From Muribaculaceae bacterium (lineage in GTDB: Bacteria > Bacteroidota > Bacteroidia > Bacteroidales > Muribaculaceae), in NCBI GenBank assembly GCA_029062725.1, contig JAIDPP010000023.1:1-8713 (forward strand): a DNA stretch of 8,713 nucleotides, given 5' to 3'. The notes under the pieces are model-generated. The model saw only the letters and a program-made list of their open reading frames with translations. It did not search any database and had not been told where the DNA came from. Made by a program: the position numbers and the translations under genes. Positions 1 through 6,300 of the stretch are shown here, one piece after another (positions within the stretch are counted from its first letter, which is position 1; each line of letters starts with the position of its first letter).

Positions 1-251
1 TTGATCCGGCTCCGACTGATAACACCACTTTCCGCCTGACCATTCCCGGAAACACTTTCACCGATTCTCAGGGAAAGACCAATGCCAGGATAGAACTTCT
101 CTACACTATTGACGAGCAGAGCGGAATCACGGGAGTGGAACTCTCCGAAGGCTCTCCGGCTATATTCAATTTACAGGGATTGAAGGTTTCCTCCGGCTCC
201 CTTCCGGCCGGAATATACGTCATAAAAGGAAAGAAAGTGATTGTAAAATAA
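1..251 (+). CDS. C-terminal end of a secreted/surface protein (5'-truncated)
   Basis: An open frame runs from the window edge (first full codon at position 3) to TAA at 249-251 and encodes about 82 residues. The last part reads IFNLQGLKV, then a Ser/Gly-rich turn, then LPAGIYVIKGKKVIVK. This matches the short beta-rich C-terminal tail (F/Y-N-L-x-G-x-x-V ... P-x-G-I-Y-I/V-x-x-G-K-K-V-x-V-K) common at the ends of exported Bacteroidales proteins and related to the C-terminal sorting domains of the type IX secretion system. The functional domains lie outside the window, so the activity cannot be named. The gene converges on the minus-strand lrgB gene, with a strong hairpin between them. I am sure it is coding and fairly sure it is an exported protein. 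Whether the tail is a true sorting signal is inference. Confidence 0.8.
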   Translation, partial: DPAPTDNTTFRLTIPGNTFTDSQGKTNARIELLYTIDEQSGITGVELSEGSPAIFNLQGLKVSSGSLPAGIYVIKGKKVIVK

Positions 252-339
252 GAATAGCCCTTCCTTGAATAAATGAGAGGGGGTGTCATAACTGGCATCA
301 GAACCATTATGACCACCACTCGACATCCTGATAAAAGCA

Positions 340-378
340 TTGCGGTGTGTCAGAAATTCTAATTTTGACACACCGCAA
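340..378. terminator. Bidirectional hairpin terminator between convergent genes
   Basis: A perfect 13-bp inverted repeat (TTGCGGTGTGTCA at 340-352, TGACACACCGCAA at 366-378) is extended inward, after a single bulged G, by AAATT (354-358) pairing with AATTT (361-365) around a two-base loop. It lies between the plus-strand gene ending at 251 and the minus-strand lrgB ending at 437. On the minus strand the stem is followed by a short TTTT run; on the plus strand by an AT-rich but not uniform T tract. Position and strength suggest transcription termination from both sides. Confidence 0.75.
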
Positions 379-436
379 ATTGTTATATATACGCATTGCG
401 AGGTTACATTCAGAATGGCGAGCCTGTCCGGTTCGG

Positions 437-1156
437 TCAAGGCATAAGGAGTGTGACTAACGGGCCGGCGAGGAACGCGGTCAGTACGCCGTTGAGTATC
501 AGTCCAAGTGTGGCGTAGGCGCCATAGCGGTCTGAAATCTCGCTGATGCGGTTGGTGCCCATTACGTGGGCGGCGGTGCCCATGCTCAGGCTTTGCGAGA
601 CTGCATGGCGCACATGCCCCCAATGCATCATCTTTAGCCCGGCGGCGGCTCCTATCATCCCTACTACAACCACAATTGCCGAGGTCAGAGCCGGGATGCC
701 TCCAATCTGACGAGAGATTTCGATAGCGATCGGGGTGGAGACAGATTTCGGAGCCAGCGATCGTACCACTTCCGGAGAGGCTCCCAACCATTGCGCTATC
801 AGAACGACGGTGATAATTCCTGTCAGACACCCTGCCAATTCGGTAAGAAAAAGCGTAAGGAATTGCGATTTTATATGCTTAAGTTCTTGAAAAAGAGGCA
901 GACCGAGAGCCACTATCGCCGGCTTCAGCCATATCTCTATCAGATACCCGGACTCATAGTATTTCTCAAAGCTTATTCCGGTCAGCTTAAGAAAACCAAT
1001 CAGCGCGGCTATGGTGATGAGCATCGGGCTTAGCCAGCTGATCCTCGTCAGTTTTTGCAGTCGGGTCGCTCCCCAGTAGATAAGGAAGGTGAGTGTCAAC
1101 ATCGGAAGAGGCTTCGAGATATGCCCGATGACATCCTGCATTATGTCATTTATCAT
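437..1156 (-). CDS. lrgB: LrgB/CidB-family membrane protein
   Basis: This encodes 239 residues, close to the usual 230 or so for LrgB. Hydrophobic membrane segments run along most of the length. The two family hallmarks are present: LAPKSVSTPIAIEISRQIGG at about residues 135-153 and GTAAHVMGTNRI at about 193-204. LrgB works with LrgA in the inner membrane. The pair was first described as modulating murein hydrolase activity and lysis in staphylococci; related pairs transport pyruvate in Gram-positive bacteria, and a plastid fusion carries glycolate/glycerate. The start is placed at 1156 because it overlaps the lrgA stop by 11 nt (ATGATAAATGA), typical of coupled translation. The frame is open back to an ATG at 1249, but that extension would overlap lrgA by about 100 nt and is not family-like. 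An AAGCTT site lies at 969-974. The substrate in this organism is unknown. Confidence 0.92.
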   Translation of the reverse strand: MINDIMQDVIGHISKPLPMLTLTFLIYWGATRLQKLTRISWLSPMLITIAALIGFLKLTGISFEKYYESGYLIEIWLKPAIVALGLPLFQELKHIKSQFLTLFLTELAGCLTGIITVVLIAQWLGASPEVVRSLAPKSVSTPIAIEISRQIGGIPALTSAIVVVVGMIGAAAGLKMMHWGHVRHAVSQSLSMGTAAHVMGTNRISEISDRYGAYATLGLILNGVLTAFLAGPLVTLLMP

Positions 1157-1535
1157 GGGAGTGACTGTCTTTATGGTTAATGTGTCGGTTATGATGCTTG
1201 AAGCGGTTATGGAGATACTGATGAAGATGCCCCGTGACGAGAAGCACAATCAATATAGAGACCACGGTCGCCACCGTGATCGGGATCCATTCCGATGCTA
1301 TAAGATCGAAATATAGCATTAACGCCACCCCCGGAGGGATGAAGAAGAAAGCCATGTTGGAGATTAGGAATCGACATACCGGCTTGATTGTCTCCGGGCG
1401 CACGATCTTTCGCTCAAGAAGGAAAGTAAGAATCAACATTCCCAGGATACTTCCCGGTATCCCTATCCCCGGAATTAGCGCGATAAGTTCTCCCAAGGCG
1501 AGACACCCGAAAATTATACCGAATTGTTTTGCCAT
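1146..1535 (-). CDS. lrgA: LrgA/CidA-family membrane protein with His-rich tail
   Basis: A 129-residue membrane protein with about four hydrophobic segments (roughly residues 5-21, 28-40, 60-76 and 85-101). The family signature IPGIGIPGSILGMLILTFLL lies at about 21-40 and the conserved FFFIPPGVALM at about 63-73, as in CidA/LrgA proteins. It should form the small partner of the LrgA/LrgB inner-membrane system; lrgB overlaps its stop by 11 nt. The family has holin-like and pyruvate-transport members, so the precise role is open. The C-terminal 28 residues after the last membrane segment are odd: they contain nine histidines (such as GHLHQYLHN, KHHNRHINHK, SHSHDK), suggesting a metal- or pH-responsive cytoplasmic or periplasmic tail, or a recently drifted end. 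The gene begins 49 nt after the ECF sigma gene with no clear terminator between them, so cotranscription is plausible. Confidence 0.9.
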   Translation of the reverse strand: MAKQFGIIFGCLALGELIALIPGIGIPGSILGMLILTFLLERKIVRPETIKPVCRFLISNMAFFFIPPGVALMLYFDLIASEWIPITVATVVSILIVLLVTGHLHQYLHNRFKHHNRHINHKDSHSHDK

Positions 1536-1584
1536 GACGCTTGTTAAGTTGACGACGGTGTTTTAAGTGGGTTCTACAAAATAG

Positions 1585-2091
1585 TTAAAGGAAAGTGATG
1601 AGGAAATTCAGAATCTGCGGTTGCGCCCTAAGGGTGGCAGTCGCTTTTGTGAGCTGGTTTTCCACTGTCTTTACAGAAAGCCCGAGTTCTTCCGCAATTG
1701 CAGCATAACTCATACCGTCGCGGCGGCACATAAGGAAAATCTCGCGCCGACGCGGCGGCATGTCATCGATCGCCTTCCAGAGACGTGCATCGCGTTCGGC
1801 GGTGTCGATTTCCTCCAGAGTCACCTCCCCGTTCTTTTCTGTCTCCTCGGGAAGAGTCGTAAAGACGTTGTCGCTTCTGATGGAAGCAAGGGCAGAATTG
1901 CGGACTGCCCTGTACATATAGGTTTCAGGCCGTGTGATGACTCCGCCGTTCCGAATCACCTCCCAGACGCGCATGAAAGTGGTCTGCACCACATCCTGTG
2001 CCCGTTCGGTGTCTTCAGTGAGCCGGAGCGCATACATGCAGAGAGGGAGGTAAAGCTTGCGGTAGATTTGTTCGAATTCGCGTGCTGTCAT
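1585..2091 (-). CDS. ECF (extracytoplasmic function) RNA polymerase sigma factor
   Basis: At 168 residues this has the size of a minimal two-domain group 4 sigma factor. Sigma region 2 spans about residues 6-73, with the core-binding segment RAQDVVQTTFMRVWE (30-44) and the -10-recognising part ending at about ASIRS (69-73). Region 4 spans about 103-155, including PPRRREIFLM (112-121) and the helix-turn-helix SYAAIAEELGLSVKTVENQL (128-147) that reads the -35 element. It resembles the Bacteroides-expansion FecI-like sigma factors that partner FecR-type anti-sigma proteins and TonB-dependent receptors. Such a receptor and a reduced FecR-like protein lie upstream on the same strand, with the DUF4249 gene ending 48 nt before this start. 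lrgAB follow. No SD site is visible, which is normal for Bacteroidetes. An AAGCTT site lies at 2053-2058 near the start of the gene. Its target promoters cannot be seen from the sequence. Confidence 0.93.
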   Translation of the reverse strand: MTAREFEQIYRKLYLPLCMYALRLTEDTERAQDVVQTTFMRVWEVIRNGGVITRPETYMYRAVRNSALASIRSDNVFTTLPEETEKNGEVTLEEIDTAERDARLWKAIDDMPPRRREIFLMCRRDGMSYAAIAEELGLSVKTVENQLTKATATLRAQPQILNFLITFL

Positions 2092-2139
2092 GTTTCCGGA
2101 TGCGAAGTTAACAATTAATTCGTTATTATCCTATACGCC

Positions 2140-3222
2140 TCAACGGCTTTTCGTTACAATTCCCGTCGCTTCAACTATATCTACAAGTGGGATTGTCTTT
2201 TCAGATACAGCGTATGCCACAACCGTCCCGGCTCCGGTCGATACGTTACTGTATGGAAATATGACATTGGCCAGCCCAACACCTCCCAGCGAGCCGATGA
2301 TGGCATCGTTAGCTTCCCAGATGGAGATAACATTGCGGTAATAGGTGGTATCGATATGCCGTAACCGGAAAGTGATTCCATATTCTTTTGCTTCCTGAAG
2401 GTTGAGGGGATTTCTGTAGTAGAAGAGCCCGCTACTGTAGTTTATCCGTAACGGATAGCTCTTCCCGTTGATCTGCCGGTCGGAGAAGATGGTGTATCCT
2501 GAGGTTTCAGCCATAGCCGATTCAAGCACCGACACGTGTTCCGTAAATAGTGGTTCTCCCGAGAAGTCGGGCCAGCCGTTGAAGAAATAGGCCTCGCTGT
2601 CTTCAGTATCTACAATAGGAGACGATCCAAGTTTCAGGTCGTAATAATTTGCTTCGTTTCCCGGATCAGTAAAATATACTGCGAGTTTGAAAGCAATGTC
2701 GAATCTGCATTGTTCCGAATTGGCAGGAAACCCTGTGGGATCTCCGTCGGCCATGCCGCTCGCGTCCTTTATCTCAATCCGGTCGATGGGCACGGGATAA
2801 GGCACTTTGGTTTCTGCCCATGCTTCCCCGTATTCGGCGCTTATGGCTTCAATCCTTATCTCGTCTCCGCTTGCCGGAACATAATCACCACGATAACACT
2901 CCCGGATTTCCGGATATGGAGAGACGGGATAGCTTTTATTTCTAACTGTATCAGGTATTAGCAGTTCCCGGAATTTTCCGTTGACTATCAGACGGACTTC
3001 CGCATCCCTGACCTCGACATCGATTTTATATTGGTCTCCTTCATCCCAGCGCCAGGTGCGCGTCAGAAAGAGAGTGATCCGTTCGCCGGGTGTTATCTCG
3101 GAATTCATGCAGAGCACCGGAACCGAATCCAAGTCCGGTTCGAAATCCTGGAAACAGGAACTGAGTCCTGTGGAAAGGATGAGGAGAAATAAAAAAATGA
3201 TAATATTTTTTAGAATAACCAT
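2140..3222 (-). CDS. DUF4249-family outer-membrane lipoprotein
   Basis: The product has 360 residues. It begins with a hydrophobic stretch (VILKNIIIFLFLLILSTGL) and a lipobox LSSC with Cys at residue 23, so it is a predicted lipoprotein. Acidic residues right after the Cys (FQDFEPDLD) fit the outer-leaflet export signals known in Bacteroidetes, although that location is inference. The body, with EITPGERITLFLTRTW near the N-terminus, is recognisable as DUF4249, a family of unknown function usually encoded next to a TonB-dependent receptor. It may act like a SusD-type partner that holds substrate over the receptor. I chose the start at 3222 because it gives a proper signal peptide and overlaps the receptor stop by 13 nt. 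The frame also continues to an ATG at 3309, but that would place 29 hydrophilic residues before the signal. The ligand is unknown. Confidence 0.85.
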   Translation of the reverse strand: MVILKNIIIFLFLLILSTGLSSCFQDFEPDLDSVPVLCMNSEITPGERITLFLTRTWRWDEGDQYKIDVEVRDAEVRLIVNGKFRELLIPDTVRNKSYPVSPYPEIRECYRGDYVPASGDEIRIEAISAEYGEAWAETKVPYPVPIDRIEIKDASGMADGDPTGFPANSEQCRFDIAFKLAVYFTDPGNEANYYDLKLGSSPIVDTEDSEAYFFNGWPDFSGEPLFTEHVSVLESAMAETSGYTIFSDRQINGKSYPLRINYSSGLFYYRNPLNLQEAKEYGITFRLRHIDTTYYRNVISIWEANDAIIGSLGGVGLANVIFPYSNVSTGAGTVVAYAVSEKTIPLVDIVEATGIVTKSR

Positions 3223-5669
3223 GTGTATGAAACTGAAGGGATTATTGGAATTAAGCGTACTTTCCTGAAAGTCGGTTTCATTGTGGAGAGGTCCATTCCG
3301 GGATACCATTGTCCGTCCCCGGGGAAGGTTAAGTCATCTGAGTAGTCGCGGAGCACGGTTATGGTGTTCATGTTGCAATAGGCGTTGTAGAGCGAGAAAT
3401 CCCAGTAGCCGTGCCGTGTATTGCGCCGAAAGTTTAGATCCATACGGTGGTAGAAAGGGAGGCGGTAGTTATTTTCCTCGACAGTCAAGGGCATTTCATA
3501 GTGCCAGGGAGCCAGAAGCGGATCCTGCCATAGCTGAAGGGGGAGGGTTATACGGTTGCCGCTCATTCCGGTCCAACTGACACCGACTTCCCATTTCGGA
3601 GAAATTTTCCAGTTGACCATTAGATTGATTTTATGACGGTTATCAAACCGTGCCGGGAATTTTCGACCACCGTTCTTACCGTCAAACTGACGGTCGGCCC
3701 AGAGAAGGGAGTAAGCGATCTGCGCGGTTATTTTCCCATAGTCTTTGGTAATTTTGAAATCAATCCCTTTGGCCGTGCCCCGGCCGGGGGTAAGAGCTTC
3801 CGCCCACTCTACCTCCGGGGGAAGAAGATAGTGATTGTCGGCATAGTCCAGAAGGTTGTGCATCCATTTCCAATATCCCTCTATGGAGAAGGTATATTCA
3901 TTGTTAAGGCTCCAGTAAGCTCCCAAGGCTATCTTGTCGGCTGTCTGGGGGATTTGGCCATCAACAATCGGCACCCATTGGTCGGTAGGAAGCGAGATGG
4001 AGGTCTGCTGAAGCTGATGCACATACTGTACCGACCGTGAATAGCCTCCCTTTACAGCCCATCCAGGCGCGGGTTGCCATCGGAAAGAAAGTCTGGGAGA
4101 GAGGGTGTGATGTGTCTTTCCATCAATATTAAAAAGGGAGTAATGCAGACCATAGCTTACCCGGAAAGGGACCGAGACCGCCCAGTCTCCGCTTCCGTAA
4201 AGGTTCAGCTCGTCGGCATGGAGGGTGCGGCTATTCTCCTCAAGACTTGTCGAAAACTCTCCATTAACAACTTCGCGGCTTGTAAAGGAGGGGAGATAGG
4301 AATGGCGGGTATAACCTGCTCCGAAGTTAAAACGGATGGCCGGATTCGGATTCCAGTCGAAATCAGTCTTAAGGATCCAGTCGTGAATATGGTTTCGAGA
4401 CAACGTTTTATCGAATATCTCCGTGAATTTCGCTCCTCCGGATTCTGTTCCTGATTCCTCGGAGTGCATAAGTCGGGAGGCATAGCGTGTGAAGGCTCCG
4501 GTAAGGGTTGTCGATAGTGTGGTGTTGAAGTCGTACTGCCAGCACAACGACGCCATGAGGTTGCCCCAACGCATATTGTTCCGGTCCGTGTCATAGTCTT
4601 CGTTTGAATAATGGCTATCCTGCTTTGTGTGGAGGTAGTCCTCACCATAATAGAACGAGGCGTAGCCCCTGCTGCGTGCGGAAAAGTGATGGGTTATCTT
4701 AGCGTTGAAGTCGGTGAAGGCATATCCGAACATGTTGTGGTCATCCTTGTTACGGCTGTTGATAATAGCGCAGATGGGTATGGTCAGCAAGTCATACCAT
4801 GAGCGACGTGCCGCCACGGAGTAGGAGGTATGTTCTTGCCATATCGGGCCATCGACATTGACGGCAGCCGAGGTCAGACCGATCTTCACTCCTCCGTGGT
4901 GTTCTTTCATGTTCCCCTCCTTGGTAGTCACATCCATAAAGGAGGAAAGCCGACCGTCATAGCGTGCCGGGAAAGTACTCTTATAGAAATCCACATTGTG
5001 AAGAGCCTCGGTGTTGAAGGCGGAGAAGAGTCCTCCGAGGTGGTTAACCTGATAAAGTGGAATATTATCGAGCAGATACATGTTTTCATCCGTGTTTCCG
5101 CCATGCACATACATTCCGGCCATCCCCTCGATGCCGGCCGATACGCCGGGTTCGAGTTGGAGGGTCTTTATGATGTCGCTTTCTCCGAACACGACAGGGG
5201 TGTTGAGCACGCTCGAGCGGCTTACATTCATCGAGCCTATTTCCGCGGAGTTGATGGCGCGGTCTGCGTTAGGATTGCCTATCACTGTGAGTTCCTCAAG
5301 CATCCGTGAGGTGTCCGGTAAGGCGGTTACAGGGAGTTTAGGCTTTACGGTAGGTTTGGGTTCTTTCGGTTTGGGTGTTGGCTTCCGGAAGAGCATCACA
5401 TTATTTCCACGGATACGGTAGCTTATCCCGGTTCCCTTGAGTATTTCGTCAAGCACACCGGTCAGGGGACGGTCATCGGCCGAGACTGAGACGCGCACGG
5501 TCCGCAGCAATCCTGCGGGATAGATGAAATTCTTGCCGATTCGCTCCATCAGGGTTGCGAATACTTTCTCGGCCGGTTCATTCTTGGCCCGGATACTGAC
5601 TTTCTGCGCATAGCCGGTTGCTCCTGCCGCCAATAGCAGCAGGATAATGAGTATAGTGTTCAGTTTCAT
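3210..5669 (-). CDS. TonB-dependent outer-membrane receptor with N-terminal STN domain
   Basis: At 819 residues, this is a full-length TonB-dependent transporter. It has a signal peptide (1-21, cut after GYA) and an STN (secretin/TonB short N-terminal) domain at about 23-95. A 17-residue Pro/Lys-rich linker (KPTPKPKEPKPTVKPKL, 96-112) and a TonB-box-like LEELTVIGN (124-132) follow. The plug domain covers about 145-250, with LQLEPGVSAGIEGMAGMYVHG and the later YLLDNIPLY typical of it. A beta-barrel follows, ending in aromatic SYTWLF, suited to barrel assembly. It imports a ligand across the outer membrane using TonB energy, and the STN domain can signal to a FecR-like inner-membrane protein. 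The preceding gene encodes such a candidate and overlaps by 4 nt (ATGA); the following DUF4249 gene overlaps by 13 nt. Unusually, a short charged linker stands where a carboxypeptidase-regulatory-like domain is common in related receptors. The substrate cannot be told from sequence. Confidence 0.93.
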   Translation of the reverse strand: MKLNTILIILLLLAAGATGYAQKVSIRAKNEPAEKVFATLMERIGKNFIYPAGLLRTVRVSVSADDRPLTGVLDEILKGTGISYRIRGNNVMLFRKPTPKPKEPKPTVKPKLPVTALPDTSRMLEELTVIGNPNADRAINSAEIGSMNVSRSSVLNTPVVFGESDIIKTLQLEPGVSAGIEGMAGMYVHGGNTDENMYLLDNIPLYQVNHLGGLFSAFNTEALHNVDFYKSTFPARYDGRLSSFMDVTTKEGNMKEHHGGVKIGLTSAAVNVDGPIWQEHTSYSVAARRSWYDLLTIPICAIINSRNKDDHNMFGYAFTDFNAKITHHFSARSRGYASFYYGEDYLHTKQDSHYSNEDYDTDRNNMRWGNLMASLCWQYDFNTTLSTTLTGAFTRYASRLMHSEESGTESGGAKFTEIFDKTLSRNHIHDWILKTDFDWNPNPAIRFNFGAGYTRHSYLPSFTSREVVNGEFSTSLEENSRTLHADELNLYGSGDWAVSVPFRVSYGLHYSLFNIDGKTHHTLSPRLSFRWQPAPGWAVKGGYSRSVQYVHQLQQTSISLPTDQWVPIVDGQIPQTADKIALGAYWSLNNEYTFSIEGYWKWMHNLLDYADNHYLLPPEVEWAEALTPGRGTAKGIDFKITKDYGKITAQIAYSLLWADRQFDGKNGGRKFPARFDNRHKINLMVNWKISPKWEVGVSWTGMSGNRITLPLQLWQDPLLAPWHYEMPLTVEENNYRLPFYHRMDLNFRRNTRHGYWDFSLYNAYCNMNTITVLRDYSDDLTFPGDGQWYPGMDLSTMKPTFRKVRLIPIIPSVSYTWLF

Positions 5670-6127
5670 TTCTCAACAGTCAGATTAGTTCCGAGGAGGT
5701 CGTTGATTGTTGCGGTAAGGTCTTCGGCTGTGCCTTGATAGCTGAGGGTGAGACGGGGTTGGCCGGAGGTTTCTCCTGAAACCCTGACGCCGTAGGTTGC
5801 CTCGATAGCCTCCACCACTTCCCGGAGTGTTGCGTCGTTGAACTCGACTTTCCTTATTTCTTGATTTGTTGCCGGGACTGTATCGGAGGAGACCGGAGAA
5901 GTCGTGGTTTCAACCGCAGGTGCCGGTGAAGGGTCTTCTCTACTGACAACTACGTATGTCGTTACGGCGGCCATTGCGGCCAAGGCAATTCCGATTATGC
6001 CGATCGCCACAGCGTGGCGACGCCAGAAAGGTAGGGGAGGAGCGATGAACCATCCGTCCGGGCGGAAAGCTCCGGGGCGGTAGAACTTCACCACGAAATC
6101 AAGGGAACGTTTGATCTTATCTGTCAT
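5666..6127 (-). CDS. Small single-pass membrane protein with FecR C-terminal (DUF4974/STN-like) periplasmic domain
   Basis: From this start the product has 153 residues. A basic cytoplasmic segment of about 38 residues (MTDKIKRSLDFVVKFYRPGA..., ending FWRR) leads into one membrane helix at about 39-61 (HAVAIGIIGIALAAMAAVTTYVVV). A Ser/Thr/Pro-rich periplasmic spacer follows, then a C-terminal domain at about 92-153 (RKVEFNDATLREVVEAIEATYG...) resembling the DUF4974/STN-like C-terminus of FecR proteins. The central FecR domain and a usual N-terminal anti-sigma domain are missing. It overlaps the receptor start by 4 nt and is the first gene of the unit, so it likely relays the receptor's state inward or stabilises the complex; that role is inference. 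An in-frame ATG at 6166 would add 13 residues. I prefer 6127 because an A-rich leader precedes it and because the upstream part contains one of two repeated palindromes. The start remains uncertain. Confidence 0.75.
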   Translation of the reverse strand: MTDKIKRSLDFVVKFYRPGAFRPDGWFIAPPLPFWRRHAVAIGIIGIALAAMAAVTTYVVVSREDPSPAPAVETTTSPVSSDTVPATNQEIRKVEFNDATLREVVEAIEATYGVRVSGETSGQPRLTLSYQGTAEDLTATINDLLGTNLTVEK

Positions 6128-6140
6128 AGTTTTTGTTTCA

Positions 6141-6199
6141 ATAAAGTGCTCTTTCGATATCGTCATTAATGAGCTGTTACACCCTAAAGAGTACTTTAT
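6141..6199. promoter_or_regulatory. Paired near-palindromic 14-mers upstream of the receptor operon
   Basis: ATAAAGTGCTCTTT at 6141-6154 and AAAGAGTACTTTAT at 6186-6199 are inverted copies of each other with one mismatch. Each is itself nearly palindromic: TAAAG-AGTA-CTTTA (6185-6198) is perfect in its 5-bp arms, and AAAG-TGCT-CTTT (6143-6154) in its 4-bp arms. Their centres are 45 bp apart, near four helical turns. They lie 14-72 nt upstream of the preferred start at 6127. They could be twin operators for a dimeric regulator, or arms of an RNA stem enclosing the alternative ATG at 6164-6166. No convincing Bacteroides -33/-7 promoter (TTTG / TAnnTTTG) was found nearby. Confidence 0.4.
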
Positions 6200-6300
6200 C
6201 TCCGAAAACCCCTATCGGGAAATGAAAATAAATTATAAAAATCTAAAAAGACTATTGTAATATGAAATATACCATGTAATTATCATCTGTTTTCTCACTG

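Noticed and set aside
171..830. A long minus-strand open frame overlapping the 3' end of lrgB in another frame
   Set aside because: Its translation is Arg/His/Pro/Ser-rich and low-complexity without any family motif, as expected of the shadow of a GC-rich gene; lrgB in the other frame has clear family signatures.
1157..1249. Longer lrgB start at 1249
   Set aside because: The added 31 residues are Ser/Ile/Thr-rich, not family-like, and overlap lrgA by about 100 nt; the ATG at 1156 gives the usual size and a compact stop/start overlap.
4830..5309. A 159-codon plus-strand open frame inside the receptor gene
   Set aside because: It is antisense to the plug and early barrel of a clearly coding receptor and shows no recognisable motif, signal or ribosome-binding context.
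6203..6219. CCC-GATA-GGG short stem on the minus strand followed by TTTT, a possible terminator after the split-barrel gene
   Set aside because: The stem is only three or four pairs, too weak to call; it lies about 90 nt past the stop codon.
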